Assembly (NCBI RefSeq): GCF_016863095.1
Contig: NZ_BOOF01000047.1
Span: forward strand, 1 to 64,000
DNA length: 64,000 nucleotides
Direction of reading: 5' to 3'
Source of the DNA: Microbispora siamensis
Lineage (GTDB): Bacteria; Actinomycetota; Actinomycetes; Streptosporangiales; Streptosporangiaceae
In this document: positions 8,229-16,154 of the stretch, piece by piece
Layout of the letters: every line of letters starts with the position of its first letter
Numbering within the stretch: the first letter of the stretch is position 1
Notes under the pieces: model-generated
Databases searched by the model: none
Told to the model about the DNA's origin: nothing
Seen by the model: the letters and a program-made list of their open reading frames with translations, nothing else
Made by a program: the position numbers and the translations under genes

Positions 8229-9566
8229 TCACTCGGCCAGCAGGTCGTCCGGTGAGGAACGGGCGAGACCGGCGAGGGTGGACAGGGCGCGTGCCAGCGT
8301 CTCGGCCGGTGGTGAGGCCAGGCCGAGGCGGACGGCGTTCGGTGTGCGGTTGTCGCCGACGGCGAAGGCCGCCGCCGGAGTGACGGCGATGCCGTGCCGC
8401 GCGGCGGCGGCCACGAACGTGTCGGCCCGCCACGGCGGCGGAAGCTCCCACCAGCAGTAGTAGGACCGCGGGTCGGCGCGGACGGCGAACTCGCCCAGGT
8501 GCCGCGTCGCGATCTCCTGCCGGGCCTCGGCGTCCCGCCGCTTGCCCCGGCTCAGCGAGTCCACGACGCCGTCGCCGGCCAGCCGGGCCGCCGCCTCCAG
8601 CGCGAACCGCGGCGGCGCGGAGCCCCCCGCGTGCAGCGCCGCGGTCACGTTGGGGACGACGGCCTCGGGCACGACGGCGAATCCGACGGTCAGCCCGGGC
8701 GCGAGCCGCTTGGAGAGGCTGTCGACGAGGATCGTGCGCTCGGGCGCCACGGCGGCGAGCGGGGGCGGCTCGTCCCGGAGGAACGACCAGATGCCGTCCT
8801 CGATCGCGGGCAGGTCCAGCCGCGCGAGCACGGCCGCGAGCTCGGCGCGGCGCTCGACCGGCATGGTGAGCGACAACGGGTTGTGCAGCGTCGGCTGGAG
8901 GTAGACCGCTCTCAGCGGAGCCTTGCGGGCGGCGCTCTCCACCGCCTCGGGCACCAGGCCGGCCTCGTCGACAGGCAGGGGCACGAGGGTGACCCCGAGC
9001 CGGGTGGCGATCGTCTTCACGACGGGGTAGGTGAGCTCCTCGACGCCCAGCCGCGCGCCCGGCGGGACGAGCGCGGCGATGACGGCCGCGATCGCCTGGC
9101 GTCCGTTGCCGGCGAAGAGCACCCGTGCCGGGTCGGGTCGCCAGCCGGCGCGGGCGAGCAGGTCCGCGACGGCCTCGCGGGCGAGGGGAGTGCCCGCCGC
9201 GCCCACCGGCCGCATGGACGCCTCCAGCACGTCGGGGCGCAGCAGCCGCCTGAGGCCGTCCCCGAGCAGGCGGGCCTGATCGGGGATGACGGGATAGTTG
9301 AGTTCGAGGTCGACCCGGGTGCCGCTGGGCTCGGCCAGGGCGGTTCCGGGACGCCGGGCGGAGGCGCGTACGAAGGTGCCGCGGCCGACCTCGCCGACCG
9401 TAAGGCCACGGCGGGTCAGCTCCGCATAGACGCGCGCGGCGGTGGAGCCGGCGATGCCGCGCCGCCGGGCGAAGTCGCGCTGAGGAGGCAACCGGTCTCC
9501 CGGCCTGAGCCGCCCGGCCGCGATGTCCGCGGCCACCTCGTCGGCCAGTTCCCGATAGCTCTCCAC
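8229..9566 (-). CDS. MocR-type regulator (GntR HTH fused to aminotransferase)
   Basis: A 445-aa PLP-dependent regulator. Residues about 1-70 form a GntR winged helix (RPGDRLPPQRDFARRRGIAG, then GRGTFVRA); the rest is an aminotransferase fold I domain with the PLP lysine in DSLSKRLAPG. MocR proteins sense amino acids or vitamin B6 through PLP chemistry and usually control an adjacent divergent gene. Here that is a LysE-family exporter, so an amino-acid or related effector is likely. Starts at the GTG at 9566 behind GAGGAGG. Confidence 0.9.
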   Translation of the reverse strand: MESYRELADEVAADIAAGRLRPGDRLPPQRDFARRRGIAGSTAARVYAELTRRGLTVGEVGRGTFVRASARRPGTALAEPSGTRVDLELNYPVIPDQARLLGDGLRRLLRPDVLEASMRPVGAAGTPLAREAVADLLARAGWRPDPARVLFAGNGRQAIAAVIAALVPPGARLGVEELTYPVVKTIATRLGVTLVPLPVDEAGLVPEAVESAARKAPLRAVYLQPTLHNPLSLTMPVERRAELAAVLARLDLPAIEDGIWSFLRDEPPPLAAVAPERTILVDSLSKRLAPGLTVGFAVVPEAVVPNVTAALHAGGSAPPRFALEAAARLAGDGVVDSLSRGKRRDAEARQEIATRHLGEFAVRADPRSYYCWWELPPPWRADTFVAAAARHGIAVTPAAAFAVGDNRTPNAVRLGLASPPAETLARALSTLAGLARSSPDDLLAE

Positions 9567-9610
9567 CGCCGCCTCCTCTCCGCGTCAGGGTGAACGCATC
9601 CAAACACACT

Positions 9611-9639
9611 ATTGCTCCGAGAGCAATATTTAATATTGC
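9611..9639. promoter_or_regulatory. Candidate MocR operator: two overlapping inverted repeats
   Basis: ATTGCTC-CGA-GAGCAAT (9611-9627) and GCAATAT-TTA-ATATTGC (9623-9639) are both perfect inverted repeats with 7-bp arms and 3-bp centres, sharing the GCAAT half. They occupy an AT-rich patch in the MocR/LysE intergenic region, 45 bp from the MocR start and 77 bp from the LysE start, the normal place for a divergent-pair operator. Confidence 0.65.
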
Positions 9640-9716
9640 ATTCTTTATGAGTGGTGAAATAGCCTGAGGAAGCCGTCCGGACCGGCACTGATGACCAGCG
9701 AAGAAAGGGCGGCGTC

Positions 9717-10355
9717 ATGGTCGAACCGAAGGCGGTGCTGGGTGTCGTGTCCGTGGCGCTCGGAATGGTGCTTTCTCCGGGCCCGAACATGATGTATCTC
9801 GTGTCGCGGAGCGTCAGCCAGGGACGCCGGGCCGGGGTGATCTCGTTGAGCGGAGTCGTCGCGGGATTCCTCGTCTATCTGACGGCGGCGAATCTCGGCC
9901 TGGCGGCGCTGTTCGCCGCGGTTCCGCAGGTTCTCACCGCGATACGGCTGGCTGGGGCGGGTTACCTGATATGGCTCGCCTGGAAGACGATCAGGCCCGG
10001 CGGCGTTTCGGTGTTCGCCGTGCGGGACGTGCCGGACGACCCGCCGTCCCGGCTTTTCGCCATGGGACTGATGACGAACCTGCTCAATCCGAAGATCGCT
10101 ATTCTGTATGTCTCCGTCATTCCGCAGTTCGTCGATATCGGGGCGGGGAACGTGCTTGCTCAGGGCGTCGTTCTCGGTCTTTTCCAGATCGCGGTGGCCT
10201 CGACCGTGAATCTGTCGATCGTGCTCGCCGCCGGAAGTGTCGCGGGCTTCCTGACGCACCGGCCGGCGTGGCTGCGAGCCCAGCGGATCGCCATGGGGAG
10301 CATACTCGGAGCGCTCGCCGTAATGCTCGCTCTCACCCGGAGCGCGTCGTTCTAG
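9717..10355 (+). CDS. LysE/RhtB-family amino-acid exporter
   Basis: A 212-aa membrane translocator with about six hydrophobic segments and the family N-terminal signature LSPGPNMMYLVSRS (about 20-33) plus GLMTNLLNPKIAILY near 117-131. LysE-family proteins export amino acids or related small solutes by proton exchange. Start ATG at 9717 follows GAAGAAAGGG. Divergent from the MocR regulator, which presumably controls it. It converges with rsgA; its TAG stop lies inside a short tandem repeat. Confidence 0.92.
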   Translation: MVEPKAVLGVVSVALGMVLSPGPNMMYLVSRSVSQGRRAGVISLSGVVAGFLVYLTAANLGLAALFAAVPQVLTAIRLAGAGYLIWLAWKTIRPGGVSVFAVRDVPDDPPSRLFAMGLMTNLLNPKIAILYVSVIPQFVDIGAGNVLAQGVVLGLFQIAVASTVNLSIVLAAGSVAGFLTHRPAWLRAQRIAMGSILGALAVMLALTRSASF

Positions 10356-10387
10356 TCGTCGTCGTTCTAGTCCGCGTCGTTCTAGTC
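10346..10387. repeat. 15-bp-period repeat holding both convergent stop codons
   Basis: GTCGTTCTAGTC occurs three times with 15-bp period (10346-10357, 10361-10372, 10376-10387). The LysE stop (TAG, 10353-10355) is in copy 1 and the rsgA stop (10382-10384, minus strand) is in copy 3. CTAG reads TAG on both strands. Confidence 0.85.
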
Positions 10388-11410
10388 GTCGTCGGCGGAG
10401 CCCTCACGGCTGGCGAGCAGGCGGCGCAGGGACTCCAGGCGCGCGGGATCGGCGTGACCCTCCGCGACGTAGCGGTCGAGGGCGCAGTCGTCGCCGAGGT
10501 GGGTGCAGCCCTTGGGACAGTCGGCCGTGGCGTCCACCAGGTCGGGGAAGGCGGCGAGCACGGTCTCCACCGAGATGTGGGCGAGCCCGAAGCTGCGTAC
10601 GCCGGGGGTGTCGATGATCCAGCCGCCTTCCGGCAGTTCCAGGGCGACCGCGGAGGTGGAGGTGTGCCTGCCCCGGCCGGTGACGGCGTTCACGTGGGAC
10701 ACGGCCCTGCGGGCGTGCGGCACCAGCGCGTTGACCATGGTCGACTTGCCGACCCCGGAGTGGCCGACCAGCACGCTGATGCGGTCCGCGAGCGCCTCGC
10801 CCAGGTCGTCGAGCGGGCCGCCCTTGCGCACGACGACGTACGGCACGCCGAGGGGCTCGTACAGCGCCACGAGGTCGTCGGCGGGGGCCAGGTCGGCCTT
10901 GGTGAGGCACAGCAGCGGCTCGATGTCGGCGTCGTAGGCCGCGACGAGCATCCGGTCGATCATCCGGGGGCGCGGCGGGGGATCGGCGAGCGCGGTGACG
11001 ATGACCAGTTGGTCGGCGTTGGCGACGATGGGACGCTCGATGTCGTCCACGTCGTCGGCGCTGCGGCGCAGCATCGAGGTGCGCTCCTCCACGCGGACGA
11101 TGCGCGCCAGCGTGTCGGGCTGCCCGGTCACGTCGCCCACCAGCGCCACACGGTCGCCCACGACGATGCCCTTGCGGCCGAGCTCACGGGCCTTCATCGC
11201 GACGACGAGCGTCCGCTCGCCCCGCCGCTTCTTCGGTGTCGTGGAGCGGGGGACGCCCTCGCCCACGAGGCAGGTGTAGCGCCCGCGGTCGACGGCCACC
11301 ACGAAGCCCTCGACGGCCTCGCTGTGGGCAGGCCGGATCCGGGTCCGAGGCCGTGAGCCCTTGCCCGGCCTGACCCTGACGTCGTCCTCGTCGTACTGCC
11401 GCTTTCTCAG
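10382..11410 (-). CDS. rsgA: Ribosome small-subunit GTPase RsgA
   Basis: A circularly permuted GTPase in late 30S assembly. Order of motifs: OB fold (GRYTCLVGEG), G4 LTKADL, G1 GHSGVGKST, G3 DTPG, then a C-terminal zinc site with CPKGC, H and C residues (CTHLGDDC). The conserved actinobacterial N-terminus YDEDDVRVRPGKGSRPRT starts just after position 11410. The start is uncertain: the frame has no ATG, GTG or TTG here, so either CTG 11410 or the ATG at 11539, inside aroA, is used. It follows aroA by about 40 nt or overlaps it; rsgA-aroA coupling is common in actinobacteria. Confidence 0.9.
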   Translation of the reverse strand: MRKRQYDEDDVRVRPGKGSRPRTRIRPAHSEAVEGFVVAVDRGRYTCLVGEGVPRSTTPKKRRGERTLVVAMKARELGRKGIVVGDRVALVGDVTGQPDTLARIVRVEERTSMLRRSADDVDDIERPIVANADQLVIVTALADPPPRPRMIDRMLVAAYDADIEPLLCLTKADLAPADDLVALYEPLGVPYVVVRKGGPLDDLGEALADRISVLVGHSGVGKSTMVNALVPHARRAVSHVNAVTGRGRHTSTSAVALELPEGGWIIDTPGVRSFGLAHISVETVLAAFPDLVDATADCPKGCTHLGDDCALDRYVAEGHADPARLESLRRLLASREGSADDD

Positions 11411-11450
11411 CGCCCGCGCCCCGTTCGCCCGGCGGGTACCAGCCCGCCGC

Positions 11451-12800
11451 TCATCCCTCGCCGCCCAGCATCGCGGCCCACATGCGCGGGAACTCGGGCA
11501 GCGTCTTGGCGGTCGTCGCGATGTCCTCGACCTCGACACCCGGCACGGCCAGGCCGATGACCGCGCCCGCCGTGGCCATGCGGTGGTCGGCGTACGAGTG
11601 GAAGACGCCGCCGGTCAGCGGCCGGGGGTGGATCTCCAGGCCGTCGTCGGTCTCCCTGGCGTCGCCGCCCAGCCGGTTGATCTCCGTGGCGAGGGCGGTG
11701 ATCCGGTCGGTCTCGTGCCCCCGGATGTGCGCGACGCCCCGGATCCGGGACGGCCCGTCGGCCAGCGCGGCCAGCGCGGCGATCGTGGGGGTGAGCTCGC
11801 TGACGTCGTGCAGGTCGGCGTCGATGCCCCGCACCCTGCCTTCGCCGGTCACCCGCAGGCCCTCCGGCACCCGCTCGACCCGCGCGCCCATCTCGGCGAG
11901 CAGCCCGCGAAGCTCGTCGCCGCCCTGCGTCGTCTCCTCCGGCCAGTCCGGCACCACGACGGAGCCCCCGGTGACCAGAGCCGCCGCGAGGAAGGGGGCG
12001 GCGTTGGACAGGTCGGGCTCGACCGTGACGTCCCTGGCCCGGATCGGGCCGGGCTGCACCCGCCACACGTCGCGCTCGGAGTCGTCCACCTCGACCCCCG
12101 CCTGGCGCAGCATCTGCACGGTCATCTCGATGTGCGGCATCGACGGGACGGGCGGGCCGCTGTGCCGCACCGTCACGCCCTTCTCGAAGCGCGCGGCGGC
12201 CAGCAGCAGGCCCGAGACCATCTGTGAGGAGACCGACGCGTCGAGGGTGACCTCGCCGCCCGGGATCGGCCCCCGGATCGTGAACGGCAGCGTGTCGTTG
12301 TCCACCGACGCGCCGAGCGCGCGCAGCGCGCCCAGGATGGGGCCCATCGGCCGCTTGCGCGCGTGCGCGTCGCCGTCGAAGAAGACCGGTCCGTCGGCCA
12401 GCGCGGCGACCGGCGGCACGAACCGCATGACGGTCCCGGCCAGGCCGACGTCGATCGACACCCCGCCGCGTACGGGATGAGGGGTCACCGACCAGTCCAC
12501 GCTGTCGGCGCTCTCGTTGGACGGCGTCATCTCGGCGCCGAGCGAGCGCAGCGCCGCCGCCATCAGGTCGGCGTCGCGGCTGCGCAGCGCGAGCCGTACG
12601 GTGCCGGGGGCGTCGGCCAGCGCGGCGAGCAGCAGCGCGCGGTTGGTCACCGACTTCGAGCCGGGCAGGCGGACCGTCGCACGAACCGGCTCGGCGGCCA
12701 CCGGGGCGGGCCAGAGCGGCGCGGCGGCGTTCTTCTCGACGCCGTTCTGGTCGATGGCGTGCGGCACGGCGCCGCCGGACGCGGACTGCGGAGTGGCCAT
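11451..12800 (-). CDS. aroA: EPSP synthase (3-phosphoshikimate 1-carboxyvinyltransferase)
   Basis: A 449-aa shikimate-pathway enzyme joining shikimate-3-phosphate and PEP. Signatures are LPGSKSVTNRALLLAALAD near residues 44-62, GLAGTVMRF in place of the usual GNAGTxxR loop, and SYADHRMATAGAVIG close to the C-terminus. It is the first gene of an aroA-rsgA unit, divergent from the SRAP gene. The TAAGCT element 6 nt before the ATG suggests leaderless translation. Confidence 0.97.
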   Translation of the reverse strand: MATPQSASGGAVPHAIDQNGVEKNAAAPLWPAPVAAEPVRATVRLPGSKSVTNRALLLAALADAPGTVRLALRSRDADLMAAALRSLGAEMTPSNESADSVDWSVTPHPVRGGVSIDVGLAGTVMRFVPPVAALADGPVFFDGDAHARKRPMGPILGALRALGASVDNDTLPFTIRGPIPGGEVTLDASVSSQMVSGLLLAAARFEKGVTVRHSGPPVPSMPHIEMTVQMLRQAGVEVDDSERDVWRVQPGPIRARDVTVEPDLSNAAPFLAAALVTGGSVVVPDWPEETTQGGDELRGLLAEMGARVERVPEGLRVTGEGRVRGIDADLHDVSELTPTIAALAALADGPSRIRGVAHIRGHETDRITALATEINRLGGDARETDDGLEIHPRPLTGGVFHSYADHRMATAGAVIGLAVPGVEVEDIATTAKTLPEFPRMWAAMLGGEG

Positions 12801-12812
12801 GCCGCAAGCTTA
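12801..12812 (-). promoter_or_regulatory. Leaderless promoter -10 of aroA
   Basis: TAAGCT (12812-12807, minus strand), 6 nt, then the aroA ATG at 12800; no ribosome site. Confidence 0.5.
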
Positions 12813-12880
12813 GTGCGCGCACGCTCGTCCGCACCGTCGCGAGAGCGCGTGCGGCCCGCGGGAGTGGCAGTCTTGGTGTC

Positions 12881-13642
12881 ATGTGCGGGAGGTACGCGTC
12901 TGCGCGCAAGAAGCAGGAGTTGCTGGAGGAGTTCCAGGTCGAGGTGGACGGGGTGCCCGACCAGGTGCCCGGCGGCGAGCTCCGGCCCGACTACAACGTC
13001 GCGCCCACCAAGAACGTCTACGCGGTCATGAGCCGGGTGCCGAAGGACGACGGCGGCGAGAGCGCGGGCGACGAGCCCGTCAGGCAGCTCCGGGTGGTCC
13101 GGTGGGGGCTCGTGCCGAGCTGGGCCAAGGACCCGTCGGTGGGCTCGCGGATGATCAACGCCAGGGTGGAGACCGTGGCGGAGAAGCCGTCCTATCGCAG
13201 GGCGCTGAAGTCCCGGCGCTGCCTGATCCCGGCGGACGGCTACTACGAGTGGATGCCGCTGGAGGGCAAGAAGAAGCAGCCCTTCTTCATCCACCCCGCC
13301 GACGGCGGCGTGCTCGCGATGGCCGGCCTGTACGAGTTCTGGAAGGACCCCACCCGCCCCGACGACGACCCGCTGAAGTGGCTGTGCACCTGCACGGTGA
13401 TCACCACCACGGCGACGGACAAGCTGGGCCGCATCCACGACCGGATGCCGATGATGGTCGAGCGCGACCGCTGGACGGAGTGGCTCGACCCGCGCGTGAC
13501 CGACCCCACGGGCCTGCTCGTCCCGGCCGGTCCGGACCGGCTGGAGGCGTACGCCGTGTCGGACGCCGTCAACAGCGTCCGCCACAACGGCCCGGAGCTG
13601 ATCGAGCCCCTGGAGGGCGACGACGTGCCGCGTCTGTTCTGA
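12881..13642 (+). CDS. SRAP/YedK family abasic-site DNA-protein crosslinker
   Basis: A 253-aa SOS-response-associated peptidase-fold protein (HMCES/YedK). It begins MCGRYAS: Cys2, exposed after Met removal, is the residue that forms a thiazolidine crosslink with abasic sites in single-stranded DNA. Other conserved parts are INARVETVAEKPSYRRAL, CLIPADGYYEW and GRIHDRMPMMV, supplying the Asn, Glu and His of the active site. It is divergent from aroA across 80 bp, an arrangement recalled from the M. tuberculosis aroA region. No LexA box was recognised. Confidence 0.92.
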   Translation: MCGRYASARKKQELLEEFQVEVDGVPDQVPGGELRPDYNVAPTKNVYAVMSRVPKDDGGESAGDEPVRQLRVVRWGLVPSWAKDPSVGSRMINARVETVAEKPSYRRALKSRRCLIPADGYYEWMPLEGKKKQPFFIHPADGGVLAMAGLYEFWKDPTRPDDDPLKWLCTCTVITTTATDKLGRIHDRMPMMVERDRWTEWLDPRVTDPTGLLVPAGPDRLEAYAVSDAVNSVRHNGPELIEPLEGDDVPRLF

Positions 13643-13784
13643 CTCGCGGTGAGGGTGTAGGCGGCGCGTGAAGTGGGCATCCGTTCGAGAAAGCGGTCGC
13701 ACGGAAAGTGACCGGCCGCTGACCGACCAGGAGGACCGGGGGCTCCTGGACGGGTGACTCCCCCACTCCCGGAGGTGCGGATCC

Positions 13785-14117
13785 GTGGACGTCGCGACCG
13801 CGCGTATGCGCCTGGAAAGCATGCTCGCCGAACTCGACCGGTCGATCAGCGTGCTGCGTGGGGATCCGGCCGCCGGGCACGACAGGTCCCTCGCCGACGC
13901 GGGAGCCGACCTCACCGACGCCGACCGGACCCGGGCCATGCTCGACGCCGCGTCCCGGCAGCGTACGGCCGTGCTGGCCGCGCTGCGGCGGCTGGACGAC
14001 GGCGGTTACGGCCGCTGCGTCGACTGCGGCACGCTCGTGCCGGAGGGCAGGCTGGAGGCCCGCCCCGAGGCGGCCCGCTGCGTGCAGTGCCAGTCGCGGG
14101 CCGAGCGCCGCCGCTGA
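13785..14117 (+). CDS. DksA/TraR-type C4 zinc-finger protein
   Basis: A 110-aa small protein with an N-terminal helical hairpin (about 1-70) and a C-terminal zinc finger GRCVDCG-x16-RCVQC, four Cys as in TraR/DksA C4 fingers. Homologues bind the RNA polymerase secondary channel; actinomycete versions are mostly uncharacterised. The start is the GTG at 13785 after GGAGG. It converges with a methyltransferase gene and appears monocistronic. Confidence 0.85.
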   Translation: MDVATARMRLESMLAELDRSISVLRGDPAAGHDRSLADAGADLTDADRTRAMLDAASRQRTAVLAALRRLDDGGYGRCVDCGTLVPEGRLEARPEAARCVQCQSRAERRR

Positions 14118-14173
14118 GGACCCGTTTCAAGAGCCTGTCCGAGCGCCCGTCCGTGCGGCGTCCGGGAGAGCGT

Positions 14174-14914
14174 TCACAACGGCTTGCGCGCGCTGGCCAC
14201 CAGGTGGATGCCGACGGTGTCGTCGCCGTCGGCCTGGGTTTCCAGCTCGGTGCGGACCAGCCAGGACAGCGACTTGCTCTCCGAGCTCAGCACGTGGTCG
14301 ACGGTGGAGGGGGACAGCACCGTGCGCGGGCGCACCCACTCCACCTCCAGGCCGGCGCCGGTGATCAGCTCACGGATCTGCTGGCTGGTGAAGCAGCGGG
14401 TGATGCTGCCGTCGGGCCAGGGGATGAGCATGACCTCGCCCGTCTGGCACAGGTGCGCCCAGTAGTTCTGCTCGGCCAGGATCGCCATCCCGAGCACCAG
14501 CGAGTCGACGCACAGCAGCGCGCGCCCGCCGGGCCGCAGCACCCTGGCCACGTCCTCGATGACCGACTCCGCCATGATCTCGACCGACAGCACGCGCTCC
14601 TCGGCGATCACGCCGTCCACGCAGCCGTCGGGCAGGAAGCCGAGGTTGTCGGCGCGCACCTTCTGTATGCGGTCGGAGGCGTCGCGCAACCACGGTTCCG
14701 CCGGCCTGCGGAAGTCCATGACCTCGATCACCCGGTGACCGGCGCGCGCCGCCTGGGCCGGCCACCGCCCCCGTCCGCCGGACAGGTCCAGCAGGAGGGA
14801 GGGGCGGCCGGGCAGCCACTGGCGCAACTGTTCGGCGACGACCGCGTGATAGAAGGTCCAGTACGGCCCGAGTGTGCCCGAGCCGTTGAGTTCGTTGGCC
14901 GGTATAGGCAGCAC
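14174..14914 (-). CDS. Class I SAM-dependent methyltransferase
   Basis: A 246-aa protein starting at the GTG at 14914, eight bases after CAGGAG. SAM-binding motif I is LLLDLSGGRGRWP, with acidic residue EVMD at the end of strand 2 and VARVLRPGGRALLCVDS as motif III region. The substrate is unknown. It lies divergently upstream of sigR; its 5' end is about 130 bp from the SigR-type promoter, so redox control is possible but not shown. Confidence 0.75.
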   Translation of the reverse strand: MLPIPANELNGSGTLGPYWTFYHAVVAEQLRQWLPGRPSLLLDLSGGRGRWPAQAARAGHRVIEVMDFRRPAEPWLRDASDRIQKVRADNLGFLPDGCVDGVIAEERVLSVEIMAESVIEDVARVLRPGGRALLCVDSLVLGMAILAEQNYWAHLCQTGEVMLIPWPDGSITRCFTSQQIRELITGAGLEVEWVRPRTVLSPSTVDHVLSSESKSLSWLVRTELETQADGDDTVGIHLVASARKPL

Positions 14915-15040
14915 GAGCGACTCCTGGACTCTTGGCTGCCCCGCGCATGGGCGTGCGGCAGCGAAACACGGTTTCCGGGCTACCAAGCCGGTGCTTACTT
15001 TTTTCCCCGCACCGGGTCGTTCGTCACCTCAATCTGCACC

Positions 15041-15067
15041 GGGAACAGACTCTACGCCCGCCCTGTT
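15041..15067 (+). promoter_or_regulatory. SigR-type autoregulatory promoter of sigR
   Basis: GGGAAC (15041-15046), exactly 18 nt, then GTT (15065-15067) matches the GGGAAT-N18-GTT consensus of SigR/SigH. Transcription should begin near 15073-15078, close to the ATG at 15078. Confidence 0.75.
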
Positions 15068-15164
15068 GCAGTTGGGCATGAAGACGTTGGTGCTGCCAGA
15101 AGGCCTCGACGGGCTGGACGTTGCCGGGCCGGTATCCTCGGCTGGGTACGAAGTCCTTAAGGGG

Positions 15165-15806
15165 GTGGGTCCGGTCTCCAAGACAGCCGAGGAGACTCTG
15201 GAGCAGCGCAGCGAGCGGTTCGAGCGCGACGTCATGCCGTTTCTCGACCAACTGTACTCGGCCGCGCTCCGGATGACCCGAAACGCAGCGGATGCGGAGG
15301 ATCTCCTGCAGGAGACCTTCGCCAAGGCTTTCGCCTCCTTCCACCAGTTCCAGGAGGGGACGAACCTCAAGGCCTGGCTCTACCGCATCCTCACCAACAC
15401 GTTCATCAACAGCTACCGGAAGAAGCAACGGGAGCCCAAGCAGGCGGGCACCGAGGAGATCGAGGACTGGCAGCTCGCGCGGGCGGAGTCGCACACGTCC
15501 AGCGGTCTGAAGTCGGCCGAGATCGAGGCGCTCGAGCACCTTCCCGACAGCGACGTGAAGGACGCTCTCGCCGCGCTCCCCGAGGAGTTCCGCATCGCCG
15601 TCTATCTGGCGGACGTGGAGGGCTTCCCGTACAAGGAGATCGCCGACATCATGGGCACGCCCATCGGGACCGTGATGTCGCGCCTCCACCGCGGCCGCCG
15701 GCAGCTGCGCAACCAGCTCGAGGACTACGCGCGCGAGCGAGGTCTCGTGCGGTCGGACTCCCGTGGCGCGGGTCTCGGCGGAACGCTTGGCGAGGAGGAG
15801 CGATGA
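15165..15806 (+). CDS. sigR: Thiol-stress ECF sigma factor SigR (SigH family)
   Basis: A 213-aa sigma factor from the GTG at 15165 (VGPVSKTAEE, matching the remembered short SigR N-terminus), or 242 aa from the in-frame ATG at 15078. Region 2 contains RNAADAEDLLQETFAKAF and LKAWLYRILTNTFINSYRKK; region 4 contains PEEFRIAVYLADVEGF and GTPIGTVMSRLHRGR. SigR drives thioredoxin, mycothiol and proteostasis genes after thiol oxidation and is held by RsrA. The longer form would match the unstable induced isoform known for Streptomyces SigR. Its stop overlaps the rsrA start in ATGA. Confidence 0.93.
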   Translation: MGPVSKTAEETLEQRSERFERDVMPFLDQLYSAALRMTRNAADAEDLLQETFAKAFASFHQFQEGTNLKAWLYRILTNTFINSYRKKQREPKQAGTEEIEDWQLARAESHTSSGLKSAEIEALEHLPDSDVKDALAALPEEFRIAVYLADVEGFPYKEIADIMGTPIGTVMSRLHRGRRQLRNQLEDYARERGLVRSDSRGAGLGGTLGEEER

Positions 15807-16069
15807 GCTGCGGGAAACACCACGACACCCCGTGTAGCGAGGTGCTCGACCGGGTGTACACCTACCTGGACGGCGAGCTGGACAGCGACCGCATCGCCGA
15901 GATCAGGAAGCACCTCGACGAGTGCGGCCCGTGCCTGGAGGAGTACGGCCTCGAGGAGGCCGTCAAGCGGCTCGTGGCCAAACACTGCGGGTGCGACCCC
16001 GTCCCGCAGGATCTGCGCAGCAAGGTGCTCACCCGGATCGAGCAGGTACGCGCCGAGATGGCGGAGTAG
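15803..16069 (+). CDS. rsrA: Redox-sensing zinc anti-sigma factor RsrA
   Basis: An 88-aa ZAS-family anti-sigma factor. Cys11, His37, Cys41 and Cys44 form the zinc and redox site; numbering and HLDECGPC match Streptomyces RsrA. Oxidation to a disulfide releases zinc and SigR. Further Cys residues occur at 3 and in the KHCGC segment. The ATG overlaps the sigR TGA, giving tightly coupled sigma/anti-sigma synthesis. Confidence 0.95.
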   Translation: MSCGKHHDTPCSEVLDRVYTYLDGELDSDRIAEIRKHLDECGPCLEEYGLEEAVKRLVAKHCGCDPVPQDLRSKVLTRIEQVRAEMAE

Positions 16070-16154
16070 CCCCCGGTCCACGGAAGGCGTGATCCGTCCG
16101 AGCCGGGGCAATGCTCGTTAGGATCTTCCGTTACAGGCCGGGAAGGGCGGGGAC

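Noticed and set aside
11411..11539. ATG at 11539 as the rsgA start
   Set aside because: It would place about 43 Arg/Pro-rich residues of aroA antiphase sequence before the conserved RsgA N-terminus and overlap aroA by 89 nt; retained only as an alternative because no standard codon exists nearer.
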